From UBA2334 sp964396895 (lineage in GTDB: Bacteria > Pseudomonadota > Gammaproteobacteria > Burkholderiales > Burkholderiaceae_C), in assembly GCA_964396895.1 (NCBI GenBank), contig CAYNGJ010000011.1, forward strand, positions 62,001 through 126,000: DNA of 64,000 nucleotides. Direction: 5' to 3'. How positions within the stretch are numbered: the stretch's first letter is position 1; every line of letters starts with the position of its first letter. The position numbers and the translations under genes were made by a program. The notes beneath the pieces are model-generated. The model was not told where the DNA came from, made no database searches, and was given only the letters and a program-made list of their open reading frames with translations. Positions 18,725-27,160 of the stretch are shown piece after piece.

Positions 18725-20044
18725 ATGAGCCCCTCCCAACCCCAGCGACCTGCGGCGTCCGCCGCATCGGCCAAGCACACCGCCACCCGCTCGGCGCGGC
18801 CACGTGCCAGGGTGGCACTGGCGCTGGCCGGGGGTGGCCCCTTGGGGGCCATTTACGAAATCGGGGCCCTGTGTGCGCTGGACGAAGCGCTGCAAGGCCT
18901 TGACCTGCACGCCTGCCACCACTACGTGGGGGTGTCGGCCGGTGGGTTCATTGCTGCGGGCCTGGCCAACGGCATGACCCCGCGTGAGCTCTGCCACCTG
19001 TTCATCGCCACCGGCACGGACGACGGCGAGACCTTTGACCCCGCCTGGCTCATGCGCCCGGCGTATGCCGAGCTCGCCCAACGACTGGCGATGCTGCCCG
19101 GCCTGGGGCTGAAAACCCTGTGGGCCTGGACACTGGGACGCAAACCACTCATCAGCGCGCTGGAAAAAATGGCCCCCGCCCTGCCCACCGGCCTGTTCAG
19201 CAACGAAGAGGTGGACCGGCAAGTGGCCCGCCTGTTCTCCAAGCCCGGCCGCACCAATGATTTCCGGCAACTCCGGCAGCGCCTGACCCTGGTGGCCACC
19301 CACCTCGACAGCGGTGAGGCCGCGCCCTTTGGCCGTGAGGGCTGGGACCACGTGCCCATTTCCAAGGCCATTGCGGCCAGCGCCGCCCTGCCCGGCCTGT
19401 TCCCCCCGGTGGAAATTGACGGGCGGTATTACGTGGACGGTGCCCTGAAAAAAACCATGCACGCCAGCGTGGCCCTGGACGAAGGTGTGGACGTGATGTT
19501 CTGCCTGAACCCCCTGGTGCCGTTTGACGCCACCCTGCCAGACGTGCAGCGCCTGGGCCAGCGCCATGGCCGCCCCATTCCCTCCATGACGGAGGGTGGG
19601 TTTCCGGCGGTGATGAGCCAGACCTTCCGCAGCATGATCCACTCCCGCCTGGAGCTGGGCATGAAGCAGTACGAGCGCAGTTACCCGCACACCGCCATCG
19701 TGCTCATCGAGCCCGACCACCGCGATGCCGAGCTGTTCTTGGCCAACACCTTCAGCTACCACCAGCGCAGCCAACTGGCCGAACACGCCTACCAGCAGAC
19801 CCGCCAGTTGCTGCGCACCCAGTTCACCACCCTGAGCGGCAAGCTGCGCCCACACGGCATCAGCCTGAACCGCGCGGTGCTCGACGACCCCACGCGCCAC
19901 CTGCTCCCCACCGCCACCGGACCGGCCACGCGCCGCCCGAAGGCCACCGCACCACGCCGCCTGGGTGCGGCGCTGGACAGGCTGCAAGACAGTGTGGACG
20001 ACCTGCAACACGCCGTGGCCAGCGGCTCGGTGACCCACCGCTGA
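18725..20044 (+). CDS. Patatin-like phospholipase/lipase
   Basis: A 439-residue patatin-domain hydrolase with the complete catalytic set. The oxyanion-hole loop AGGGPLGA lies at about residues 35-42, the nucleophile elbow GVSAG has Ser71, and the dyad aspartate is in YVDGA (Asp238). There is no export signal, so it acts inside the cell. Patatin enzymes cleave acyl esters in phospholipids or neutral lipids. Between a phasin and a WS/DGAT gene, a role in mobilising or remodelling stored lipid is a reasonable inference. The C-terminal ~60 residues are Arg/Pro-rich and less conserved. The TetR gene follows after 26 nt. Confidence 0.87.
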   Translation: MSPSQPQRPAASAASAKHTATRSARPRARVALALAGGGPLGAIYEIGALCALDEALQGLDLHACHHYVGVSAGGFIAAGLANGMTPRELCHLFIATGTDDGETFDPAWLMRPAYAELAQRLAMLPGLGLKTLWAWTLGRKPLISALEKMAPALPTGLFSNEEVDRQVARLFSKPGRTNDFRQLRQRLTLVATHLDSGEAAPFGREGWDHVPISKAIAASAALPGLFPPVEIDGRYYVDGALKKTMHASVALDEGVDVMFCLNPLVPFDATLPDVQRLGQRHGRPIPSMTEGGFPAVMSQTFRSMIHSRLELGMKQYERSYPHTAIVLIEPDHRDAELFLANTFSYHQRSQLAEHAYQQTRQLLRTQFTTLSGKLRPHGISLNRAVLDDPTRHLLPTATGPATRRPKATAPRRLGAALDRLQDSVDDLQHAVASGSVTHR

Positions 20045-20070
20045 CACACCGCCCTCCCGAAAGACACCGG

Positions 20071-20727
20071 ATGCCCAAAAAGCCCCCCCGCCGCACGGCA
20101 GAACGCATACTGGAGGTCACACTCGACCTGTTCAACCGGTTTGGTGAACCCAATGTGTCCACCACCCTCATCTCGGCCGAACTGGGCATCAGCCCTGGCA
20201 ACCTGTACTACCACTACCCCGCCAAAGACGAGCTCATCAACGCCTTGTATGCGCGTTACGAGCACAGTCTGACGGAAATCCTCATGGCCAGTGACGACGT
20301 GCGCAACGTGGAAGACGCCTGGTTCTTCATGCACACCCTGTTCGAGCGCATCTGGCAGCACCGGTTTCTGTACCGCGACCTGTCCGACCTGCTCAGTAAA
20401 AACCGCCGCCTGGAAATGCAGTTCCAGCTCATGATCCGGCACAAATCGCGCGCCATCCGAGCCATGCTCGACGCCATGGGTCGCGCAGGCAGCTTGCGCC
20501 TGGACGCGCGCGAACTCGACACCACCGCCAACTGCATGGTGGTGGTGCTGACCTACTGGCTCAACTTCGAATACGCCCGCGACCCGCGCCACGCGCTGGA
20601 GCCCGAGCACGCCGAGGCCGCCCTGGTGCGCGGGGGCGCCCATGTGCTGAACCTGCTGGCGCCCTACATGGAACCCACGCAGCGCGAACACCTGCTGCAA
20701 CTGACCGGCGCCTACGCCAGCCATTGA
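20071..20727 (+). CDS. TetR family transcriptional regulator
   Basis: A 218-residue regulator. The N-terminal helix-turn-helix reads ISAELGISPGNLYYHYPAKDEL, the classic TetR recognition helix with YYHYPxKDEL. The C-terminal ligand domain is helical and not diagnostic. The sequence resembles regulators found with lipid-metabolism genes, and it is probably co-transcribed with the upstream patatin gene. It could control the surrounding storage-lipid genes through an acyl-CoA-type ligand, but no ligand is evident from sequence. Confidence 0.88.
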   Translation: MPKKPPRRTAERILEVTLDLFNRFGEPNVSTTLISAELGISPGNLYYHYPAKDELINALYARYEHSLTEILMASDDVRNVEDAWFFMHTLFERIWQHRFLYRDLSDLLSKNRRLEMQFQLMIRHKSRAIRAMLDAMGRAGSLRLDARELDTTANCMVVVLTYWLNFEYARDPRHALEPEHAEAALVRGGAHVLNLLAPYMEPTQREHLLQLTGAYASH

Positions 20728-20753
20728 CCCGCGCCTCACCGCGCGGCGTTGCA

Positions 20754-20775
20754 ACGGCCACACGGTGGTGGCCGT
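20754..20775 (+). terminator. Stem-loop after the TetR gene
   Basis: ACGGCCAC and GTGGCCGT form an 8-bp perfect stem with a 6-nt loop, 27 nt past the TetR stop. The following bases (CGACCTTTG) are only weakly T-rich, so termination strength is uncertain. Confidence 0.4.
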
Positions 20776-20933
20776 CGACCTTTGACGGGCATCAAACAGC
20801 GTGCACACGACATGCCCCCACACCCCCGCCTGGGGGCCTGGCTGAGGCAGAATTGCGCCTTGGGCCGCCACGACCTCGCAGGGAGGTTTTATCTGCAGGC
20901 CGACACCCACAAAAATAAGATCAGGAGACGCGC

Positions 20934-21707
20934 ATGTCCAAATGGGCCAAATTTCCCCACCTGGGGGAGTTCACCTACACCGCCAACACCCTCAAAAAGC
21001 ATTGGGAGCGCCTGCACGCCGGCGACTGCGAGCCTTGTCCCAAAGATGCCGATGCACTGTCGGCCTGGGTGCTCTACCACAATGGCCAGTTCGAGGAGGC
21101 CGTGCGCGCCGGGCTGTCGGCGGGCGGCAGCGGCCTCACGGCGGCCAACAAGGCCACCTGCATCTATGCCACCTACCTGGAGCCCAAAGAGGCCCAGCGG
21201 CTGGCGCTGTTCATGGCGGTGGCCGAGCGCACCCAAGCCCACCAGGCACAAGACGCCAGCGACGCCAACGCCTGGTACCTGCAGGCCTATGCGCTGGGCC
21301 GCTACAGCCAGGGCATCAGCGTGGCCAAAGCCTTGGCCGAAGGCCTGGGCACCAAAGTGCGCAAGGCCCTGGAGACCACACTGAAACTGGCCCCCCAGCA
21401 CGCCGACGCGCACATTGCCATGGCGGCTTTCCACGCCGAGGTCATTGACAAAGTGGGCCCACTCATCGGGGGCATGACCTACGGGGCCAAAAAAGACACC
21501 GGCCTGCGGCACTACCAGACCGCACTGTCGCTCAACCCGCACTCGGCCATCGCCATGATCGAGTACGCCAACGGCATGGTGATGCTGGAGGGCGACAAGC
21601 GCATGGCCGAGGCCACCGCGCTTTATGAAAAAGCCGCTGCTACCCAGCCAGCTGATGCCATGGAGCGGCTGGACGTGGAGATGGCCAAGGTCGAACTGGC
21701 CGACTGA
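20934..21707 (+). CDS. TPR-like cytoplasmic protein of unknown function
   Basis: I do not recognise a specific family for this 257-residue protein. It is alpha-helical and alanine-rich with degenerate tetratricopeptide-like repeats (LETTLKLAPQHADAHIAMAA and HYQTALSLNPHSAIAMIEY are the clearest). It has no signal peptide or membrane segment. An AGGAG site lies 7-8 nt before the ATG. It is convergent with the wax ester synthase gene, 44 nt away. A scaffold or regulatory role with the lipid genes is possible but unproven. Confidence 0.75.
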   Translation: MSKWAKFPHLGEFTYTANTLKKHWERLHAGDCEPCPKDADALSAWVLYHNGQFEEAVRAGLSAGGSGLTAANKATCIYATYLEPKEAQRLALFMAVAERTQAHQAQDASDANAWYLQAYALGRYSQGISVAKALAEGLGTKVRKALETTLKLAPQHADAHIAMAAFHAEVIDKVGPLIGGMTYGAKKDTGLRHYQTALSLNPHSAIAMIEYANGMVMLEGDKRMAEATALYEKAAATQPADAMERLDVEMAKVELAD

Positions 21708-21751
21708 ACCGTCAGCCGCCAGCCTTGTTGGGCAAGCCCGGCGGGGGGCCT

Positions 21752-23323
21752 TCAAAAGCCCTCGTCGCCCCAGGGCAACATGAGCGCCAGCCACGACAGG
21801 CTGGCGAACTGGGGCGCGAACTGGTCAATGATGTGCTGCGGCTGGGCGCACATGCCGGTGTCGGTGATCAAGCCAAACTGCACCCCACCGCCGTAGCTCA
21901 GGATGGACACGCCCACCCCGATGTCGCCCGACTGCGGCACCCAAAACATCATCTGCTCCAGCGTGGCCCCGCACAGGCGCAACTTGTCGGCGGGACCGGG
22001 CACATTGGTCATCACCGCCGAGGTTTTGCGCGAGAACAGGCCCAGCATGGCCTCTTGCGCCGGCTTGACCAACAACCCCGCCACCGACAGCAGCCCAAAC
22101 GCCAGCAAGGGTTGCGTGCTGCCCTTGAGGCTGGCCATGCGCTGGCGCACGGCGTAAACGCGCTCAATGGGGTTGTCCAGCCCAATGGGCAACACCAGCG
22201 GCACCAGGCCAAACCGGTTGCCCAGCTTCCAGGCCTGGTCCATGGGCCGCAGGTTCACCGGCACCATGGCGCGGATTTCTTTGCCCGCCACGTCCTCGCC
22301 CTGCTGCTGCAGGTAGGCGCCCAGCGCACCGGCCACGCAGCTCAGCAACACGTCGTTGACCGAACAGCCCAGGGCCTTGCCCACGCCTTTCACCTCGTCC
22401 AGCGCAATGGGCTCACACCAGGCCACGGCCTTTTGGGCCTGGGGCCGGCCTTTGAAGCGGGTGGGTGAATCGTCGGCCATGAGGGCCAGGGCCGCCAGGT
22501 CTTTCACCAACTGCCCGCCCATGCGCGCCATGTCCAGCGACGCGTGCAAAGCCGCGTCCAGGCACTGGCTGGGGTGGGACAACGCGCTCAGGGAATGCGA
22601 CACGCCGCCGCCAGCGGCATCCAGCGCCTTGACCGCCAACTGAGACAGGGGGCGCACCAGGCTGTCGGCCAGCCAGGCCTGGGCGTTGCCCAGCCCGCCA
22701 TCGTCCGCCACCCGGCGGCGCGAGCGGCGGGACGGTGCCTCACCCCCATCGACCAGGCCCATCATGACGGTGATGAGGGCAATGCCGTCGGCGATGCAGT
22801 GGTGGATGCGGGCAATCAGGGCCGAACCACCCTCGTAGTCCTCCACCAGGTGGAACTGCCACAGCGGGTGCAAACGGCTCAGGGGCTGCATGGCCAGGTC
22901 GGCCACGCGCTGTTGCAGCGCGTGCTGGGCCGGCACCTGCGTGGGTAGGGCCTCGCGCACCACGTGGCGGTGCACGTCGAACAGCGGGTCCTCCACCCAG
23001 GTGGCGCCGGCCGCGTCCTCCACCGTGCGCTGGCGAAAGCGGGCAATGGGCACCAGGCGCTCGGTCACCCGTTCGCACAGGGCGGCGTGGTCGATGCCGG
23101 GGCGGATGATCCACACCCCCATGATCATCATGAGGTTGGCATCGGTGTCCATGCGCAGCCAGGCCGTGTCCACCTTGCTCATGCGCTCGCCGGTCAGGCC
23201 CAACATGTTTTTGAGCGCACCGTTGGCACCCGCCAGCGCGGCTTTGGACTGGGCGGGCTTGACAGCGCCCACGGCATGGCGTGCCGGTGCGGCGGTGGTG
23301 CGGGAAGAAACACGGGTGACCAT
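21752..23323 (-). CDS. Wax ester synthase/acyl-CoA:diacylglycerol acyltransferase
   Basis: A 523-residue WS/DGAT enzyme, which esterifies fatty alcohols or diacylglycerol with acyl-CoA. The catalytic HHxxxDG motif is present as HHCIADG at about residues 174-180. The PLW motif (HPLWQFHLV) lies about 20 residues earlier. In the C-terminal domain the conserved NDVLLSCVAGAL and the VTNVPGP motif (here MTNVPGPADKL) are visible. The start at 23323 gives a 45-residue N-terminal extension before the conserved MSKVDTAWLRMD; a start at that Met (23182) is possible. It is divergent from the acyl-CoA-binding protein gene, with 155 nt between. Confidence 0.93.
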   Translation of the reverse strand: MVTRVSSRTTAAPARHAVGAVKPAQSKAALAGANGALKNMLGLTGERMSKVDTAWLRMDTDANLMMIMGVWIIRPGIDHAALCERVTERLVPIARFRQRTVEDAAGATWVEDPLFDVHRHVVREALPTQVPAQHALQQRVADLAMQPLSRLHPLWQFHLVEDYEGGSALIARIHHCIADGIALITVMMGLVDGGEAPSRRSRRRVADDGGLGNAQAWLADSLVRPLSQLAVKALDAAGGGVSHSLSALSHPSQCLDAALHASLDMARMGGQLVKDLAALALMADDSPTRFKGRPQAQKAVAWCEPIALDEVKGVGKALGCSVNDVLLSCVAGALGAYLQQQGEDVAGKEIRAMVPVNLRPMDQAWKLGNRFGLVPLVLPIGLDNPIERVYAVRQRMASLKGSTQPLLAFGLLSVAGLLVKPAQEAMLGLFSRKTSAVMTNVPGPADKLRLCGATLEQMMFWVPQSGDIGVGVSILSYGGGVQFGLITDTGMCAQPQHIIDQFAPQFASLSWLALMLPWGDEGF

Positions 23324-23478
23324 GGGTGCTTTCAGAAAAGGCGTCGGGCGGCGCGCCTGGAGGTTTCCCCCTATTTTGCAACCCGGCAGACCCCTAAGAT
23401 ACCGGACAAACACTGCCCTGCCCCCGGGCATCGGCGGGCTTAGGCCTCCCTCTCCAATCCAACCAAGGACCCCCCACC

Positions 23479-23733
23479 ATGACCGACCTGAACACCGCGT
23501 TTGAAGCCGCCGTGGCCAACTCCAAAAACCTGAGCGAGCGCCCCGACAACAACACCCTGCTGCAAATCTACGCGCTGTACAAACAGGCATCGGTGGGCGA
23601 CAACGCCGAGAAAAAGCCCGGCTTTGGCGACATGGTGGGCCGCGCCAAGTGGGACGCCTGGGCGAAGCTCAAGGGCACGGCCAGCGACGCGGCCAAGCAG
23701 CAGTACATTGACCTGATCGAGTCCCTCAGCTGA
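23479..23733 (+). CDS. Acyl-CoA-binding protein (ACBP)
   Basis: This 84-residue protein is a complete stand-alone ACBP, a four-helix bundle that binds long-chain acyl-CoA. Diagnostic pieces are the N-terminal FEAAVANSKNL, LLQIYALYKQASVGDN with the Tyr and Lys of the ligand site, KPGFGDMVGRAKWDAWAKLKG, and AKQQYIDLIE. ACBP is common in eukaryotes but patchy in bacteria. Its position beside WS/DGAT suggests it supplies or buffers acyl-CoA for storage-lipid synthesis. An AAGGA site precedes the ATG and an intrinsic terminator follows. Confidence 0.95.
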   Translation: MTDLNTAFEAAVANSKNLSERPDNNTLLQIYALYKQASVGDNAEKKPGFGDMVGRAKWDAWAKLKGTASDAAKQQYIDLIESLS

Positions 23734-23768
23734 TTCAGGCAACCGCTCTGGCGCAACCGGCGCTATGC

Positions 23769-23797
23769 AAAAAACCACCATTTTTGGTGGTTTTTTT
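23769..23797. terminator. Intrinsic terminator after ACBP
   Basis: CCACCA and TGGTGG form the core stem with a 4-nt T loop, extended by an A-run upstream and a T-run of seven downstream. The flanking A and T runs make it potentially bidirectional, serving the acyl-CoA-binding protein and also the convergent CoA-transferase gene. Confidence 0.85.
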
Positions 23798-23835
23798 ATG
23801 CCTCAGCGCTTTTATTTGAATGATTTGTTGCTACA
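23795..23835 (-). repeat. Dispersed AT-rich element, copy F
   Basis: Read on the minus strand this has the GTAGC box, an A-rich middle ending AAATAAAAGCGCT, then GAGGCA. It therefore matches the layout of the copy after priA (ATAGCTA, about 20 nt, AAGCGCT, GAAGCA). It lies between the ACBP terminator and the CoA-transferase stop. Confidence 0.55.
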
Positions 23836-23866
23836 AATAATTCCACAAATTTGCAAAAACTACCCG

Positions 23867-25153
23867 CTACACCGCGCCTTGCACAATGCCCCGCGCTTTG
23901 AGGTCGGCCACCTGCTCGGCGCTCAGGCCCATGCTGGCCAGCACGGCATCGGTGTCCTGGCCCAGCGTGGGCGCGGCGGTGCGTTGGCCGCCCGGCGTGC
24001 GCAGCAGCTTGGGCACGATGCCCGGCACCAGCAGTTGGCTGCCATCGGCCTGCGGCAGGCTTTGCAGCATGTCGCGCGCGGCGTAGTGCGGGTCGGCGGC
24101 GATGTCGGCCACGGTGTAGATTTTCCCGGCGGGCACCTCGGCCTGAGCCAACGCGGCCAATGCCGCATCCACCGTCAGCGTGGCGGCCCAGGTGCCAATG
24201 GCCTCGTCCAACTCGGCCACGTGGGCCACCCGGCCCGCGTTGCTGGCCAGCGCCGGGTCAGCGCCCAGGTCGGGGTAGCCAATGCAGGCCATCAGCCGCT
24301 TGAAAATGCTGTCGCCGTTGCCCGCCACCAGCACGTAGCCGCCATCGGCACAGCGGTAGGCGTTGGTGGGTGCAATGCCAGGCATGGCGCTGCCGGCGGC
24401 ACCGCGCACGGCACCGAATGCGCTGTACTCGGGCAGCAAACTTTCCATGCAGTTGAACACCGCCTCGTACAGCGCCACGTCAATCACCTGGCCCTGGCCG
24501 CTGCGGTGGCGCTCTTGCAGCGCCAGCAAAATGCCAATGACCCCATGCAGCGCAGCCAGCGTGTCGCCAATGCTCACGCCCACGCGCACCGGCACCCGGC
24601 CCGGCTCGCCGGTGAGGTGGCGCAGGCCGCCCATGGCCTCGGCCACCACACCAAAGCCGGGGCGGTCGCGGTAGGGGCCGGTTTGCCCATACCCGCTGAT
24701 GCGCAGCACCACCAGGCGCGGGTTGGCGGCCAGCAACTCCTCCGGCCCCAGGCCCCAGGCCTCCAGCGCGCCGGGGCGAAAGTTCTCAATCAGCACATCG
24801 GCCTCGGCTGCCAATTGGCGAACTATTGTCCGGGCCTCGGGCTGGCGCAAATCCAGCGCCAGCGAGCGCTTGTTGCGCGACTGCACCTGCCACCACACCG
24901 ACGTGCCATCTTTCAGCAGCCGCCACTGGCGCAGCGGGTCGCCGCCCGCGCCCACTGGCGCACCGGGCTTGGTCGGCGGCTCAATCTTGATGACCTCGGC
25001 CCCAAAGTCGCCCAGGGTTTTGGCGGCAAACGGCCCGGCAATCAGCTGGCCCATCTCCAGCACCTTGATGCCCGCCAGCGGGGGCAAGGCCATGGGGGAG
25101 TCCGGGCGGTCGGCGGCAGCGGCCACGGATGCGACTGGTGGCATGGCCTTCAT
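23867..25153 (-). CDS. CaiB/BaiF family CoA-transferase
   Basis: A class III CoA-transferase of 428 residues. It has LAGIKVLEMGQLIAGPFAAKTLGDFGAEVIKIE at the N-terminus (only partly diagnostic, but typical), the NKRSLALDLRQPEAR block, the DVLIENFRPGALEAWGLG motif, and a C-terminal GQDTDAVLASMGLS. It transfers CoA between a carboxylic acid and an acyl-CoA, with the substrate unknown. The start overlaps the stop of the PHA-system gene in an ATGA arrangement, and its 3' end faces ACBP. A role in activating or recycling acyl groups for the lipid genes is only positional inference. Confidence 0.92.
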   Translation of the reverse strand: MKAMPPVASVAAAADRPDSPMALPPLAGIKVLEMGQLIAGPFAAKTLGDFGAEVIKIEPPTKPGAPVGAGGDPLRQWRLLKDGTSVWWQVQSRNKRSLALDLRQPEARTIVRQLAAEADVLIENFRPGALEAWGLGPEELLAANPRLVVLRISGYGQTGPYRDRPGFGVVAEAMGGLRHLTGEPGRVPVRVGVSIGDTLAALHGVIGILLALQERHRSGQGQVIDVALYEAVFNCMESLLPEYSAFGAVRGAAGSAMPGIAPTNAYRCADGGYVLVAGNGDSIFKRLMACIGYPDLGADPALASNAGRVAHVAELDEAIGTWAATLTVDAALAALAQAEVPAGKIYTVADIAADPHYAARDMLQSLPQADGSQLLVPGIVPKLLRTPGGQRTAAPTLGQDTDAVLASMGLSAEQVADLKARGIVQGAV

Positions 25154-25539
25154 GCCTTGCGGACTTTTTTGGCCGCGGCTTTGCCCGTGGTGCTGGCCGC
25201 CGTGTTGACCGCCGCCGTGGACTTGGCCTTTTTGGCGGGTTTGGGGGCGTGGGCGGCCAGCAAGGTGTCGAGGTTTTTGACGATCTCGCCCTCAATGCGG
25301 TCCTTGAATGCACCGAGCAAAAAGCCCAGTTTGGCGTCCAGTTCGAAGCGCTGGCCACACACGCGCAGCGTGCCGTTCACGCCCGAGCGGGTGAAGGTGA
25401 CCAGGTCTTCCTGGTCGCCCTCCTCGTAGGTGCAGGCCATGCCGAAATCGGACTCGGCCTGCTCGGCCCAGGCAAACGCAATGTCGCGCGCCTCGGCGTG
25501 GCTGAAATGGTGGTCGCGGTGGATGTGGATGTCGGCCAT
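25150..25539 (-). CDS. Polyhydroxyalkanoic acid system family protein
   Basis: A 129-residue protein whose first ~90 residues match the small PHA-system family of unknown biochemical role (HIHRDHHFSHAEARDIAFAW, then FTRSGVNGTLRVCGQRFELDAKLGFLL). The C-terminal tail is Lys/Ala-rich (KPAKKAKSTAA, KAAAKKVRKA) like that of the phasin in this window. The family occurs with PHA granule genes. It lies upstream of, and coupled to, the CoA-transferase. Confidence 0.82.
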   Translation of the reverse strand: MADIHIHRDHHFSHAEARDIAFAWAEQAESDFGMACTYEEGDQEDLVTFTRSGVNGTLRVCGQRFELDAKLGFLLGAFKDRIEGEIVKNLDTLLAAHAPKPAKKAKSTAAVNTAASTTGKAAAKKVRKA

Positions 25540-25603
25540 GGCAGCGGGTCAATCGTTCAAACAAAGGAATGGGGCGCCGGGGGCAGGGAGCCCCCGCGCC
25601 GGG

Positions 25604-27160
25604 TCATTGGAAGCGGCTTTGCGAAGGATAGTCGGCATCCGCGTCGCGGAGCAAGACAAAGCTTTTCGACACATGGCGGCCCTCCCATCGGGCCCGCCTG
25701 AGCATGTAGGCCACCATGGCGGCGGCCTGCCACTGCACCACGCCATCGGCCTCCCACAGCTGGCCAAAACTGAGCAGGCCCACCACCAGCAGCACGGTGC
25801 GCAAAAACAACTCGGGAAATGCCGTGCGGTTGCCGCCGGTGCGGTAAATCCAGTAAGGAAACCAGCGCGACAGCGCATAGGCCCACACAAACACCAGGCC
25901 CACCGGGTGCAGGGGCACCAGCAAGGCCACGGGCAAGGTCTTCCACAGCTGCAGCAAGGGGTAGAGCCACACGCGGGCGGCGGGCTGCACCAGGTTGTAG
26001 GCCCGATAGCTCAGGCGCATGCCCACCAGGGCGGCCACCCAGACCGCCCCCATGGCCAGCCACAATCCCACCGCCGACCATGGGGCCCACTGCGGCGGCA
26101 GCTGCTGCGTCATTTCGCGGTGCCACCAGGCCCACCAGGGCTGCATGGCACCTTCGGCCACGCCATGCAACAGCGCCACGGCCAAGGCCCCCAGGCTGGC
26201 CGCCCAACACCAGGCCCAGCGCTCACCGGAGTGGAACGCCCCCTCAAAACGCTCGCGCTCGGCGGGGGCGGCCAGCTTGTGCTCCAGGGTGACGGCCACC
26301 CGGTCGTTTTCGGCGTAACCCTGCTCGTAGATGACCCAGAACGACAACACCAGCCACAACAGCGCCAGCGCCAACATGGGGGCTTGCCACACGGCCGGGG
26401 CAAACACCAGCAGCAGGCCCACCCACTCTTCCACCAGCACCACGCGCCACACAAAGCCGGCGTTCGGGTGGCGCAGCACATGGCTGTAACGCAGGGGCAG
26501 GTAGCCCCGGCGAAACAGCGGCACGTCGCGGGCGGCCCGCCACTTCACCCACAGTGGCCAGCGGGCCAGGGCCAACAGGTCCTGGTCGTCCAGCGAGTCG
26601 GTCACCACCGCCAGCGGCGGCCGTGGCGCACCACCGGGCACTGCCTCGCACCACCCGGGGGGCAACATGGCCGACTTGCCGCACTGGCGGTCGCGCCCGT
26701 TGGACCACACGCTGCTGGCCACCAGCGGCACGTTCGCCCAGCGTGGCCCCATGTGGGCCAGCAAAGGCCGAATCAGAAAGGCCATGCCAAAGCTGCACAC
26801 CAGCAAGTCCTGGCTGGGCGGCAAGGCGGCCAGCGCCTGGGCCAGAGGCTGGTTGGTGAAGCGCCGCGCCAGGCTGGGGGCACGCCGCCGCCACGCCCAC
26901 CAGGCCCAGGGGCAGCACAGTGTGAGGCAGACCACGGTGGCGGCATCGCGCCACAACGCACAGCGGCGCGGCAGTGCGCGAAACACCAGCGCCACCAGCT
27001 TGAACAGCACCCAGGCCAACCAGCGCGGGCGAACACTGTCCACGTACAACTGGGTGGAGTTGGTCAGCCAGAGGGTGTCGTCGAAATCCACCACCACACG
27101 TGCCTGGGGTGGCAGGGTGGACAGGGCATCGAGCGCCTGGCGCTCAGGAGTGAGGTGCAT
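25604..27160 (-). CDS. HAD-like phosphatase domain fused to a membrane domain
   Basis: I do not recognise a named family. Residues 1-210 look like a haloacid dehalogenase-type hydrolase: motif I VVVDFDDTLWLTNS has the DxDxT signature and TDSLDDQDLL gives the acidic motif IV. The rest of the 518 residues holds about six hydrophobic segments (for example LLLVFAPAVWQAPMLALALL, LALLWLVLSFWVIYEQGY, SAVGLWLAMGAVWVAALVGM). HAD-UbiA fusions exist in bacteria, but no clear NDxxD prenyltransferase motif is visible here. The chosen ATG at 27160 overlaps the upstream gene by 17 nt. A phosphatase acting on a lipid-linked substrate is a guess. Confidence 0.7.
   Translation of the reverse strand: MHLTPERQALDALSTLPPQARVVVDFDDTLWLTNSTQLYVDSVRPRWLAWVLFKLVALVFRALPRRCALWRDAATVVCLTLCCPWAWWAWRRRAPSLARRFTNQPLAQALAALPPSQDLLVCSFGMAFLIRPLLAHMGPRWANVPLVASSVWSNGRDRQCGKSAMLPPGWCEAVPGGAPRPPLAVVTDSLDDQDLLALARWPLWVKWRAARDVPLFRRGYLPLRYSHVLRHPNAGFVWRVVLVEEWVGLLLVFAPAVWQAPMLALALLWLVLSFWVIYEQGYAENDRVAVTLEHKLAAPAERERFEGAFHSGERWAWCWAASLGALAVALLHGVAEGAMQPWWAWWHREMTQQLPPQWAPWSAVGLWLAMGAVWVAALVGMRLSYRAYNLVQPAARVWLYPLLQLWKTLPVALLVPLHPVGLVFVWAYALSRWFPYWIYRTGGNRTAFPELFLRTVLLVVGLLSFGQLWEADGVVQWQAAAMVAYMLRRARWEGRHVSKSFVLLRDADADYPSQSRFQ

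Noticed and set aside
21625..21665. A further copy of the AT-rich repeat in the TPR-like gene
   Set aside because: Only short GCTGCTAC and AGCTGAT pieces match, and the segment fits the protein's own helical repeat.
23765..25429. A 554-codon plus-strand open frame opposite the CoA-transferase
   Set aside because: It begins in the ACBP terminator, is antisense to a gene with canonical CaiB motifs, and has a His/Gln/Arg-rich shadow composition.
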